This document shows, piece by piece, positions 6,432 to 12,791 of a stretch of DNA of 12,791 nucleotides. This DNA comes from an uncultured Collinsella sp. (GTDB taxonomy: Bacteria; Actinomycetota; Coriobacteriia; Coriobacteriales; Coriobacteriaceae): the NCBI GenBank assembly GCA_902490305.1, contig CABUDI010000034.1:1-12791 (forward strand), read 5' to 3'. The notes below the pieces were generated by a model. That model saw only the letters and a list, made by a program, of their open reading frames with translations, did not search any database and was not told the origin of the DNA. The position numbers and the translations under genes are program-made. Every line of letters begins with the position of its first letter. Position 1 is the first letter of the stretch.

Positions 6432-8285
6432 TTACATCTGCTCGGGAGCGGAGACACCAACAAGGGTGAGCACCAGGGCGAGCGTCACGCGGACGGCATC
6501 GCAAGCGGCCAGACGGGCACGCGAAAGCTCGGGGTCGACGGGACGGCCCTCGCTCGGCAGCACCTGACAGGCAGCGTAGAAGCTGTGGAAGTCGCCGGCG
6601 AGTTCCTCAGCAAAGTGCGTCAGACGGAACGGGGCGCGGTCGCGAGCGCAGCTGGCGATGAGGTCGGTGAGCTCGTTGAGCTTGCGCGAAAGGGCGAGCT
6701 CGGTCGGGTCGGTCAGCAGCGAGTAATCGACGTTCTCACCGATGGCCTTGGCGGCGACGGCCTTCATGCCCATCTCGTCAGCCTGCTCGGGCGTAACGTC
6801 AGCGGCACGGCGCAGGATGGAGCACACGCGGGCGTGAGCGTACTGCACGTAGTACACCGGGTTGGAGTTGTCGCGCTTCTTGACGGCCTCAATATCGAAG
6901 TCGACCATCTGGTTGGAGCTCTTGGAGATGAGGGTGTAACGGGCAGCGTCGGAGCCGACCTCGTCGACGAGCTCCTGCAGGGTCACCATGGTGCCCTTAC
7001 GCTTGGACATACGGACGGGCTTGCCGTTGCGCAGCAGGTTGACGAGCTGGCCCAGCAGAACCTCAAACTTGCCGGGGTAACCCAAGGCATCGCAGACGCA
7101 GCGGACGCGCTCGATGTAGCCGTGGTGGTCGGCGCCCCAGATGTCGATGACGTGGTCGACGCGCTGGAACTTATCCCAGTGATAGGCAACGTCGGAGGCG
7201 AAGTAGGTGTACTCGCCGTCGGACTTGATCAGAACGCGGTCCTTGTCATCGCCCAGGTCGGTGGAGCGGAACCACAGGGCGCCGTCCTTGGTGTAGAGAT
7301 AGCCCATCTTGTCGAGCTTCTCAAAAGCGCGGTCGACGGCGGAGGTGCCGGCGGTCTCGCCCTCGGTGTCCTTCACATACAGCGAGCGCTCGGAGAACCA
7401 ACGATCGAAGTCGCAGTTAACGGCATGGCAAAGGTCGCGCATGTTGTCGACCATCTTTACATAGCCGCGCTCGCGGAAGCTCTCCATGCGCTCCTGCGGA
7501 TCGGCGTTGACCCACTTATCGCCGTCGGTGCGCCAGAACTCGGCGGCCTCGTCGATGATGTAGTCGCCGCCGTAGGAGTCCTTGCCCAGGGTCTCGGCAA
7601 AGTTGTCCTGATACGGATGGGTCTCGGGATGCTCGTCGTTCTCGTCGGCAACAAAGGCGTCGCGGTCGGCGATCAGCAGCTTGTGAGCCTCGTCGATATC
7701 CACGCCCTGCTTGGCGATGATGTCGGCAAGCTGCATATAGCGCGTGCTGATGGAGTTGCCGAAGGTGTTCATCTGAGAGCCGTGGTCGTTGATGTAGAAC
7801 TCACGCTGGATGTCGTAACCGGCGTGATCCATAACGCGGCAGAGCGAGTCGCCCAGCGCGGCCCAGCGGCCGTGGCCGATGTGCATGGGGCCGACGGGGT
7901 TGGCGGAAACGAACTCGACCTGGGTCTTCAGGCCACCACCGACGTTGGACTTAGCGAAGTCCATACCCTTCTCGCGAGCCTCGCCAAAGATGGCATTCTT
8001 GACGGCAACGGAGAGGTAGAAGTTGATGAAGCCGGGGCCTGCGATCTCGACCTTCTCGATCGCGGGGTCCTCGGGCATATGGGCAACGATGGCCTCGGCG
8101 ATCTTGCGCGGGGCGCAGTGGGCCAGCTTGGCGGACTTCAGGGCCATGGTAGAGGTCCACTCGCCATGAGAAGTGTCAGCCGGTCGCTCGATAGCGCAAT
8201 CGTCAAGTTCAAATGCGGAAAGGTCGCCGGCCTCCTGGGCCGCAGCAAGCGCAGCGCGTACCAGCTCTTCAATCTTCTCGGGCAT
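6432..8285 (-). CDS. argS: Arginine--tRNA ligase (class Ia)
   Basis: ArgRS charges tRNA(Arg) with arginine using ATP. The 617-residue protein shows the family order: an N-terminal Arg-specific domain (about 1-105), then the catalytic Rossmann domain with VEFVSANPVGPMHIGHGR (123-140), where HIGH is at 135-138. Next is the segment GADHHGYIERV (384-394), and the KMSKS-equivalent RMSKRKG is at 425-431. The DALR anticodon-binding domain runs from about 475 to the end and begins with YYVQYAHARVCSI. It is somewhat longer than typical bacterial ArgRS (about 550-590). The extra length seems to be in a charged stretch around 185-260 (IDEAHKLLIADRDAFVADEN). The start at 8285 is preferred to the in-frame 8375 because AAGGAGG (8296-8290) lies 4 bases upstream and the family N-terminus begins here. 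It is monocistronic and divergent from the CarD-family gene. Confidence 0.96.
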   Translation of the reverse strand: MPEKIEELVRAALAAAQEAGDLSAFELDDCAIERPADTSHGEWTSTMALKSAKLAHCAPRKIAEAIVAHMPEDPAIEKVEIAGPGFINFYLSVAVKNAIFGEAREKGMDFAKSNVGGGLKTQVEFVSANPVGPMHIGHGRWAALGDSLCRVMDHAGYDIQREFYINDHGSQMNTFGNSISTRYMQLADIIAKQGVDIDEAHKLLIADRDAFVADENDEHPETHPYQDNFAETLGKDSYGGDYIIDEAAEFWRTDGDKWVNADPQERMESFRERGYVKMVDNMRDLCHAVNCDFDRWFSERSLYVKDTEGETAGTSAVDRAFEKLDKMGYLYTKDGALWFRSTDLGDDKDRVLIKSDGEYTYFASDVAYHWDKFQRVDHVIDIWGADHHGYIERVRCVCDALGYPGKFEVLLGQLVNLLRNGKPVRMSKRKGTMVTLQELVDEVGSDAARYTLISKSSNQMVDFDIEAVKKRDNSNPVYYVQYAHARVCSILRRAADVTPEQADEMGMKAVAAKAIGENVDYSLLTDPTELALSRKLNELTDLIASCARDRAPFRLTHFAEELAGDFHSFYAACQVLPSEGRPVDPELSRARLAACDAVRVTLALVLTLVGVSAPEQM

Positions 8286-8289
8286 AGAT

Positions 8290-8296
8290 CCTCCTT
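8290..8296 (-). promoter_or_regulatory. Ribosome binding site that fixes the argS start
   Basis: A perfect AAGGAGG on the minus strand is placed 4 bases before the ATG at 8285-8283. The alternative start 90 bases upstream (8375) has no such site and would overlap the candidate promoter. Confidence 0.85.
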
Positions 8297-8352
8297 GTGT
8301 TAAAGCCCCCGAGCTCTTGGTCACTCGTAGGGCAAAAGCCAGAGTTTGTAGC

Positions 8353-8381
8353 ACTCTATCACAAGCGACGGGCACTGTCGC
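8353..8381 (-). promoter_or_regulatory. Candidate argS promoter
   Basis: On the minus strand, GCGACA (8381-8376) and TAGAGT (8358-8353) are 17 bases apart, each matching the sigma-70 consensus at 4 of 6 positions. The leader would be about 60 bases, too short for a T-box riboswitch, and no T-box motif was seen. Confidence 0.4.
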
Positions 8382-8584
8382 AGGGTAAAGCTAATAGATA
8401 TTGCATATGCACAAAAATGACTACAGCTTGTATGGAGTCACTCAAAGATGCCGGTCTGCCTGCAGATTATGCAGACGTTGAAAATGCATAAAGGTGTGAA
8501 TGAGCTGCGTCTGTTATCGAATACTCTTACCTATCAGAGTTGTGTGCTTTTCCTGCATAAAGTACGGGTTTGCGCACGTCAGCG

Positions 8585-8593
8585 TGTTATTCT
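8585..8593 (+). promoter_or_regulatory. Candidate extended -10 promoter of the CarD-family gene
   Basis: TGTTATTCT (TG, one base, then TATTCT) is an extended -10 element about 35 bases before the start codon. No good -35 box is seen at the usual distance. The arrangement resembles the candidate rho promoter (TGT plus TACACT). Confidence 0.4.
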
Positions 8594-8627
8594 AGACATA
8601 CGTAAATTCGTATAAGTTGGAGGTAGC

Positions 8628-9113
8628 ATGTTCTCAATCGGTCAACACGTCATTCATCCGGGCCAGGGAGTCTGCACCGTCGTCGGTTTTAGGGACGACA
8701 CACCGCAGCCCATGCTGCTGCTCGAGACCAAGCAGGGACATGCGCAGACGATCCTCATGTACCCCGTGGCGCAGGCCGACCGTCTGCACGCCGCCATCTC
8801 TCAGCAAGATGCCGAGCACCTGCTGAGCCACTATGACGAGCTGGAGTGCGACACCTTTACCGAGCGCAACAGCTCGCTTGAGGAGACACACTTTAAGCAG
8901 CAGCTCAAGCTGGGCGCGCCCGAGACGGTCCGCGTGGCAAAGACCATGATGCACCGCATTCGCCAGGCCGAGGAAGCTGATAAAAAACCCAGCTCCTACT
9001 ACATGCGCGTACTCAAGGAGGCCAAACGCCGCTCCATCGAGGAGTTCGCCGTGGCCCTTGGCGTCACCGAGGAGGCCGCCGAAGCCCGCCTAGCCCAAGC
9101 CGCCCTCAACTAA
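8628..9113 (+). CDS. carD: CarD-family RNA polymerase-binding transcription regulator
   Basis: CarD/CdnL proteins bind the RNA polymerase beta subunit and affect open-complex stability at promoters, notably rRNA promoters in actinobacteria. This protein has 161 residues, close to the usual size (M. tuberculosis CarD, 162). The N-terminal polymerase-interaction domain covers about residues 1-55, with FSIGQHVIHPGQGVCTVVGF (2-21) and YPVAQADRL (45-53). The rest (60-160) is helical with basic patches (VAKTMMHRIRQ, 103-113; LKEAKRR, 129-135), as in the DNA-binding domain of the family. An odd point is that the whole protein contains no tryptophan, whereas M. tuberculosis CarD uses a conserved Trp near position 85 as a minor-groove wedge. 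The region aligned by eye here is SLEETHFKQQLK (83-94). GGAGG (8619-8623) lies 4 bases before the ATG. It is transcribed alone, ending at the hairpin at 9127-9167. Its exact cellular role is inferred from the family. Confidence 0.85.
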   Translation: MFSIGQHVIHPGQGVCTVVGFRDDTPQPMLLLETKQGHAQTILMYPVAQADRLHAAISQQDAEHLLSHYDELECDTFTERNSSLEETHFKQQLKLGAPETVRVAKTMMHRIRQAEEADKKPSSYYMRVLKEAKRRSIEEFAVALGVTEEAAEARLAQAALN

Positions 9114-9125
9114 CCCATCCGCGCC

Positions 9126-9167
9126 AAAAACCACCACAAAGGGGACAGGCACCTTTGTGGTGGTTTT
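9126..9167. terminator. Terminator after the CarD-family gene, copy 1 of a repeated hairpin
   Basis: A perfect 16-bp stem (9127-9142 with 9152-9167) has arms starting AAAACCACCAC and ending GGTGGTTTT, and a 9-base loop GGACAGGCA. The A-run on one side and T-run on the other make it usable in both directions. It begins 13 bases after the CarD-family stop codon. An identical 41-base copy, in the same orientation, follows the next gene at 9837-9877. Confidence 0.85.
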
Positions 9168-9168
9168 C

Positions 9169-9196
9169 TTGTTCTAGTAGTATTCATTCTTATCGA
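9169..9196 (+). promoter_or_regulatory. Weak candidate promoter for the HD hydrolase gene
   Basis: TTGTTC (9169-9174) and TATCGA (9191-9196) are 16 bases apart in the short AT-rich gap after the terminator. The match to consensus is modest. The gene must have a promoter in this gap if the upstream hairpin terminates well. Confidence 0.3.
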
Positions 9197-9221
9197 TACC
9201 CACGAGCACAAGGAGTCTGTT

Positions 9222-9821
9222 ATGTCAGAGCCGCTTACCGCCGGAATCACCCGCGACCGCGCGTTCGAACTGCTCAATGAGCACAACAAGGACCCGTTCC
9301 ATATCACCCATGGCGAGACGGTCGAGGGCACTATGCGCTACTTTGCGCGCAAGTTCGACCCCGAGAACGAGGAGTTTTGGGGCATCGTCGGTCTGCTGCA
9401 CGACCTGGATTGGGAGGAGCATGAGGACGACCCCATTAACCACACCATCTATGCTGCCGAGATTCTTGAGGGCGAAGGTGCGTCTCCCGAGCTCATTCGC
9501 GCCATCCAGACGCACACGTCGGACTTCAACACCTCACTACCCAAGCCCGAGCTGCAGATGGAAAAGATCCTGTTTGCCTGCGATGAGCTCACCGGCCTGA
9601 TCGGCGCTGCCGTCATCATGCGCCCGAGCAAGAGCGTTATGGACTTTACGACTAAGTCGCTCAAGAAGAAGTTCAAGGACAAACGCTTTGCCGCCGGCTG
9701 CTCGCGCGACGTGATTTCGCAGGGCGCCGAGATGTTGGGCTGGGAGCTCCCCGAGCTCTTTGACCGCACCATCGCGGCCATGCAGTCCTTCGCCCCCGAC
9801 CGAGATACCTTCCAGGCCTAA
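9222..9821 (+). CDS. HD-superfamily hydrolase, COG2316-like
   Basis: This is a 199-residue cytoplasmic protein of the HD metal-dependent phosphohydrolase superfamily. The likely metal and active-site residues are in order: H30 (THGETVEGTMRYFARKF), the HD pair H60-D61 (IVGLLHDLDWE), H74 (INHTIYAAEIL), H98 (AIQTHTSD) and D121. The segment CDELTGLIGAAVIMRPSKSV (120-139), followed by KSLKKKFKDKRFAAGCSRDVI (145-165), is the pattern I know from the 'predicted HD-superfamily hydrolase' group COG2316. That group is widespread and short, without an added regulatory domain. No substrate is established for it. AAGGAG (9210-9215) lies 6 bases before the ATG. The gene stands alone between two identical hairpins (9127-9167 and 9837-9877). 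Nucleotide phosphohydrolase activity is possible but not shown by the sequence. Confidence 0.85.
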   Translation: MSEPLTAGITRDRAFELLNEHNKDPFHITHGETVEGTMRYFARKFDPENEEFWGIVGLLHDLDWEEHEDDPINHTIYAAEILEGEGASPELIRAIQTHTSDFNTSLPKPELQMEKILFACDELTGLIGAAVIMRPSKSVMDFTTKSLKKKFKDKRFAAGCSRDVISQGAEMLGWELPELFDRTIAAMQSFAPDRDTFQA

Positions 9822-9836
9822 CCGTCAACGCCACCT

Positions 9837-9878
9837 AAAACCACCACAAAGGGGACAGGCACCTTTGTGGTGGTTTTT
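9837..9878. terminator. Bidirectional terminator between HD gene and proA, copy 2 of repeated hairpin
   Basis: This is the same 41-base sequence as at 9127-9167: a 16-bp stem (9837-9852 with 9862-9877) and the loop GGACAGGCA, with A-run and T-run ends. It sits between convergent genes, 15 bases after the HD hydrolase stop codon and 14 bases after the end of proA (which stops at 9892), so one hairpin can end both transcripts. Confidence 0.88.
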
Positions 9879-9891
9879 GTTTGCGCGGGCG

Positions 9892-11178
9892 TTAGGGACG
9901 GACCTGGCCGGTGCCGCGGAGCTTGTATTTGTAGGTGGTGAGGGCCTCGGCGGCAAAGGGGCCACGGGCGTGGAGTTTTTGGGTCGAGATGCCGATCTCG
10001 GCACCCAGGCCAAACTCGCCGCCGTCAGTGAAGCGAGTGCTGGCGTTGGAGTACACGGCCGAGGCATCGACAGCATCGAGGAAGCGCTCGCAAGCATCCG
10101 TATCCTCGGCAACGATGGCCTCGGAGTGCATCGTGCCGTAGCGGTTGATGTGTGCGATGGCCTCGTCCTCGTTTGCCACGACCTTCACGCTCATCTCGAG
10201 CGCCAGGTACTCGCGACCCCAGTCCTCCTCAGTCGCGGCGACGTAGTCATCGCCCTCCACAAAGCCGGCGTCGGCGCACGCGGCGCACGTGGCCTCGTCG
10301 CCGTGAATGAGCACGCCGTGGTCGTGCAGCACGGCAACGACCGCAGGCAAAAACGCATTGACCACAGCATGGTCGACCAGCAGCGACTCGGCAGCATTGC
10401 ACACGCCTACGCGCTGGGTCTTGGCATTAACGATAATGTTGAGCGCCTTATCAAAGTCGGCGGATTCATGCACGTAGATGTGGCAGTTGCCCGTGCCCGT
10501 CTCGATCACCGGCACAAGCGACTCGCGCACGCAGCGCTGAATCAGGCCCGCACCACCGCGCGGAATGAGCACGTCGACGATACCGCGGAGCTTCATGAGC
10601 TCGCCAGTGGCCTCGCGGTCGGTGGACTCAATCATCGAGACGGCCTCGCGCGGGAAGCCCTTGGCCTCGAGCGCATCGGCCAGCAGCTCGGCGATCATGG
10701 CACACGAGTGATAAGCCAGCGAGCCGCCGCGCAGAATGCAGGCGTTGCCGGTACGGATGCAGATACCTGCGGCGTCGGCCGTCACGTTGGGGCGCGCCTC
10801 GTAGACCATAGCGACCAGGCCCAGCGGCACACTCACACGGGTCAGGTCCACGCCACTTGCAAGCACGCGGTGGTCGAGCACGCGGCCCACGGGATCGGGC
10901 AGCTCGGCGAGCTTTTCCAGGCCGGCGGCCATGCCCTCGACGCGCTCGGGCGTCAGCAGCAGGCGATCGAGCAGTCCGGCCGAAGTGCCCGCATCGCGCG
11001 CGGCGGACATATCGAGCTCGTTGGCGGCGACGATGGAGTCGACACCGTTGCGCAGTGCTGCGGCCATGGCGCGCACGGCCTCCTGGCGCTGCTCATCGCT
11101 CGCCGTGGCAAGCGAGGCCGACGCTGCCTTGGCGGCAACGGCAAGATCGTGGACATACGTGGCTATATCGACCGACAT
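9892..11178 (-). CDS. proA: Glutamate-5-semialdehyde dehydrogenase (gamma-glutamyl phosphate reductase)
   Basis: ProA is the second enzyme of proline synthesis from glutamate. It reduces gamma-glutamyl phosphate to glutamate-5-semialdehyde with NADPH. The protein is 428 residues, within the usual ProA length. It has the aldehyde dehydrogenase fold with family motifs VPLGLVAMVYEARPNVTADA (117-136), GNACILRGG (144-152), VDVLIPRGG (201-209), the ETGTGNCHIYV stretch (226-236) and the catalytic cysteine C260 in NAKTQRVGVCNAAESLLVD (251-269). The C-terminal GGEFGLGAEIGISTQKLHARGP (386-407) is typical. AGGAG and a nearer AAAGGG lie upstream of the ATG at 11178. ProB (glutamate 5-kinase), often adjacent, is not in this window. 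It ends at the shared hairpin at 9837-9877. I see no clear promoter in the 112-base gap upstream. Confidence 0.96.
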   Translation of the reverse strand: MSVDIATYVHDLAVAAKAASASLATASDEQRQEAVRAMAAALRNGVDSIVAANELDMSAARDAGTSAGLLDRLLLTPERVEGMAAGLEKLAELPDPVGRVLDHRVLASGVDLTRVSVPLGLVAMVYEARPNVTADAAGICIRTGNACILRGGSLAYHSCAMIAELLADALEAKGFPREAVSMIESTDREATGELMKLRGIVDVLIPRGGAGLIQRCVRESLVPVIETGTGNCHIYVHESADFDKALNIIVNAKTQRVGVCNAAESLLVDHAVVNAFLPAVVAVLHDHGVLIHGDEATCAACADAGFVEGDDYVAATEEDWGREYLALEMSVKVVANEDEAIAHINRYGTMHSEAIVAEDTDACERFLDAVDASAVYSNASTRFTDGGEFGLGAEIGISTQKLHARGPFAAEALTTYKYKLRGTGQVRP

Positions 11179-11221
11179 GGGCGGCCCTTTCTCCTAGAAG
11201 TTTGCAACCATGGTAGCCGAT

Positions 11222-11252
11222 TTGCGCATGGCCTCGCCCGCGGCGGTAGAAT
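11222..11252 (+). promoter_or_regulatory. Weak candidate promoter of the iminopeptidase gene
   Basis: TTGCGC (11222-11227) and TAGAAT (11247-11252) are 19 bases apart, longer than ideal. It lies 38 bases before the start codon in the 112-base divergent gap with proA. The gap holds nothing else I can recognise. Confidence 0.3.
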
Positions 11253-11290
11253 TGGTCAACCCGAAACACCGCAACGAACGGAAGACTCAC

Positions 11291-12709
11291 ATGACCCTCA
11301 TCACTTCGTACCACGTCCCCGGCCTTTACGTCGTGGACCACAGCATCGACGTCCCCCTTGACTGGCGCGGCCTGGAGCCGATGCTCCTGGCCGTCGGCAG
11401 TACCATGCGCCGCGGCGCTATGCCGGCACCCATCGCCGGCGCGCCCGAGAGCATCAAGCTCTTCTACCGCGTGGTTTGCGCGCCCGACCGCATCTACGAC
11501 GATCTGCCGCTGCTCCTGTTTTTGCAGGGCGGCCCCGGCGGCGAGAGCCCACGTCCGCTGTCGCCCACAAGCGACGGCTGGATCGAGGAGGCCGTCAAGC
11601 ACTTCCGCGTGGTCCTTCCCGACCAGCGCGGCACCGGACGCAGTAGCTGCGTGGACGGACGCACGATCAAGGCACTGGGTGATCGCGCAACGGCCGCCGG
11701 CGCCGATACAGCACGCTCGCAGGCGGACTTCCTCAAGCGCCACCTCGCCAGCTCCATCGTGCGCGATTTTGAGTACCTGCGCCTAGTGGGCTTTGGCGGC
11801 AAGCCGTGGGTCACGCTCGGCCAAAGCTACGGCGGTTTTTTGACGCTGAGCTACCTGTCGCTCTTCCCCGAGGGCGTGGCGGCGAGCTTTACCTGCGGCG
11901 GCATCCCCCACGTACCGGCGAGCGCAAGCGAGGTCTACGCGCACACCTTCCCGCGCATGGCCGCCAAGACGCAGCAGTATTACGACCGCTACCCCGCCGA
12001 CGTCGAGCGCGTGGCAGCCCTGGCCGATGCGCTCGAGGCACAGAAGCCCGTGCTGCCCGACGGCTCGCCGATGACGGTCGAGCGCCTACAGCTCATGGGC
12101 AGCGACTTTGGCATGAAGCCGAGCTTTGAGCGTATGCATTGGATTATCGATCACGCTTTTGTTGACGGCGACGGCACGCTGACCTGCGGCGCCTCGGTAT
12201 CTGACAGCTTTTTGATGCGCGCCTTCGAGCGCACCAACACACGCACGAACCCGCTGTACTGGACACTGCAGGAGTTTATCTACGCCGACGGCGACACCGT
12301 GCCCATTCGCTGGGCCGCAGCAGAGGAGAAGGCCCATCGTGCCGAGTTCGACACACTCGCGCGCCCGCTCATGTTTACCGGCGAGGCCATGTTCCCGTGG
12401 ATGTTCGAGCAGATGCCCGAGCTCAAGCCCTTCAAGCCCGCCATGGACCTGCTGATGGAAGACACCAGCTGGGACAAGATCTACGACCCGCAGCGACTGG
12501 CGTGCAACGAGGTGCCCCTGCAGGCCGCGGTGTATTTCGACGACATGTACGTGGATTCGGGCCTGCAGCTTGATACGCTCAGCCGCGTGGGCAACTCGCA
12601 TGCCTGGGTGACCAACGAGTTCGAGCACGACGGCCTGCACGGAAGCGTGGTATTCAAGCACCTCTTCGACGAGGCCCTCAACCGCGGAGACCTGCGCCGG
12701 ATCTTCTAA
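11291..12709 (+). CDS. pip: Large-type proline iminopeptidase, alpha/beta hydrolase (peptidase family S33)
   Basis: The likely role is removal of N-terminal proline (or a similar residue) from peptides in the cytoplasm; there is no signal peptide. The 472-residue protein carries the alpha/beta-hydrolase landmarks in order: oxyanion-hole motif FLQGGPGGESPRP (77-89), DQRGTGRS (111-118), nucleophile elbow GQSYGG (177-182) with Ser179, and a C-terminal DGLHGS (447-452) with the likely catalytic His450. The acidic member may be one of D417, D418 or D422 (YFDDMYVDSG). The form QGGPG...PRP, rather than HGGPG, matches the longer iminopeptidases such as that of Aeromonas. The start at 11291 is chosen over an in-frame 11210 because homology begins here and GGAAG (11280-11284) lies 6 bases upstream. 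It is divergent from proA, and both could supply proline (inference). Related S33 aminopeptidases or esterases are alternatives. Confidence 0.85.
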   Translation: MTLITSYHVPGLYVVDHSIDVPLDWRGLEPMLLAVGSTMRRGAMPAPIAGAPESIKLFYRVVCAPDRIYDDLPLLLFLQGGPGGESPRPLSPTSDGWIEEAVKHFRVVLPDQRGTGRSSCVDGRTIKALGDRATAAGADTARSQADFLKRHLASSIVRDFEYLRLVGFGGKPWVTLGQSYGGFLTLSYLSLFPEGVAASFTCGGIPHVPASASEVYAHTFPRMAAKTQQYYDRYPADVERVAALADALEAQKPVLPDGSPMTVERLQLMGSDFGMKPSFERMHWIIDHAFVDGDGTLTCGASVSDSFLMRAFERTNTRTNPLYWTLQEFIYADGDTVPIRWAAAEEKAHRAEFDTLARPLMFTGEAMFPWMFEQMPELKPFKPAMDLLMEDTSWDKIYDPQRLACNEVPLQAAVYFDDMYVDSGLQLDTLSRVGNSHAWVTNEFEHDGLHGSVVFKHLFDEALNRGDLRRIF

Positions 12710-12791
12710 CAAAGGAGTGTCCCCACCTGCCGGCACAGACGATATGAGCAGGACATAAAAACATTGAGAGCCCCTGCTGCATGAAAGACCG
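12710..12791. other. Window-end intergenic segment
   Basis: These 82 bases follow the iminopeptidase stop codon. No gene start and no complete terminator is visible. The segment AAAGGAGTGTCCCC contains the complement of GGGGACA, the same core seen in the two repeated hairpins at 9141-9147 and 9851-9857. Confidence 0.4.

Larger units (their letters stand above)
8286..8627. other. Divergent control region between argS and the CarD-family gene
   Basis: This 342-base AT-rich region holds the argS ribosome site and candidate promoter on the left, and the CarD-family promoter and ribosome site on the right. The middle (about 8400-8560) has a GTCTGC/GCAGAC stem (8454-8476), an ACTCT/AGAGT stem (8523-8540) and two copies of TGCATAAAG (8485-8493, 8554-8562). 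A 24-codon plus-strand frame at 8417-8491 has no ribosome site and is not called as a gene. I see no known riboswitch. Confidence 0.5.

Noticed and set aside
6420..8303. 627-codon open frame on the plus strand opposite argS
   Set aside because: It covers argS almost exactly and has a low-complexity Val/Gly/Leu/His-rich translation, as expected for a shadow of a high-GC gene. ArgRS motifs on the minus strand decide the coding strand.
8286..8352. Possible T-box riboswitch in the argS leader
   Set aside because: The leader from the candidate promoter is only about 60 bases, with no T-box core and no terminator/antiterminator pair.
8417..8491. 24-codon plus-strand frame in the argS-carD gap
   Set aside because: It has no ribosome site or promoter and is too short to judge. 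It could be a leader peptide, but nothing in the sequence supports that.
9760..11361. 533-codon plus-strand frame opposite proA
   Set aside because: proA on the minus strand is unmistakable; this frame crosses a terminator and overlaps the end and start of two real plus-strand genes.

Overview
The window is high-GC chromosomal DNA. Its gene content, codon use and very long Rho N-terminus suggest a member of the Coriobacteriia (Actinomycetota), most likely a gut Collinsella. That assignment is inferred from sequence character, not from a search. No rRNA, tRNA, CRISPR array, phage or transposase gene was seen. Most genes are housekeeping genes in short transcription units separated by clear intrinsic terminators.

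Layout. (1) 1-1172: a leftward-facing hairpin, a ROK-family sugar kinase of the fructokinase type (+), and a strong bidirectional terminator. (2) 1158-3180: a two-gene minus-strand operon. It encodes a 466-residue protein of unknown function, with two N-terminal membrane segments and a long disordered middle, followed 7 bases later by a VanZ-family membrane protein. (3) 3260-6073: transcription terminator Rho (-), with a 430-residue disordered N-terminal extension, its own promoter, a leader of about 140 bases and a terminator. (4) 6158-6308: a 151-bp element bounded by near-perfect 27-bp inverted repeats, lying between the rho promoter and the argS terminator. (5) 6353-8627: argS (-), divergent from a CarD-family RNA polymerase-binding regulator (+). 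(6) 9127-9877: an HD-superfamily hydrolase gene (+) between two identical 41-base hairpins. (7) 9892-12709: proA (-), divergent from a large-type proline iminopeptidase (+).

How the genes relate. Rho and CarD act at the two ends of transcription. ArgRS serves translation. ProA makes proline and the iminopeptidase releases N-terminal proline from peptides, so this divergent pair could both feed the proline pool (inference). The kinase would feed fructose or a related hexose into glycolysis.

The least explained parts are the inverted-repeat element at 6158-6308, the duplicated hairpin around the HD gene, the unknown membrane protein encoded with VanZ, the large Rho extension and a CarD protein without tryptophan. 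I did not find a clear new multi-gene system; most of the window is ordinary core genome.
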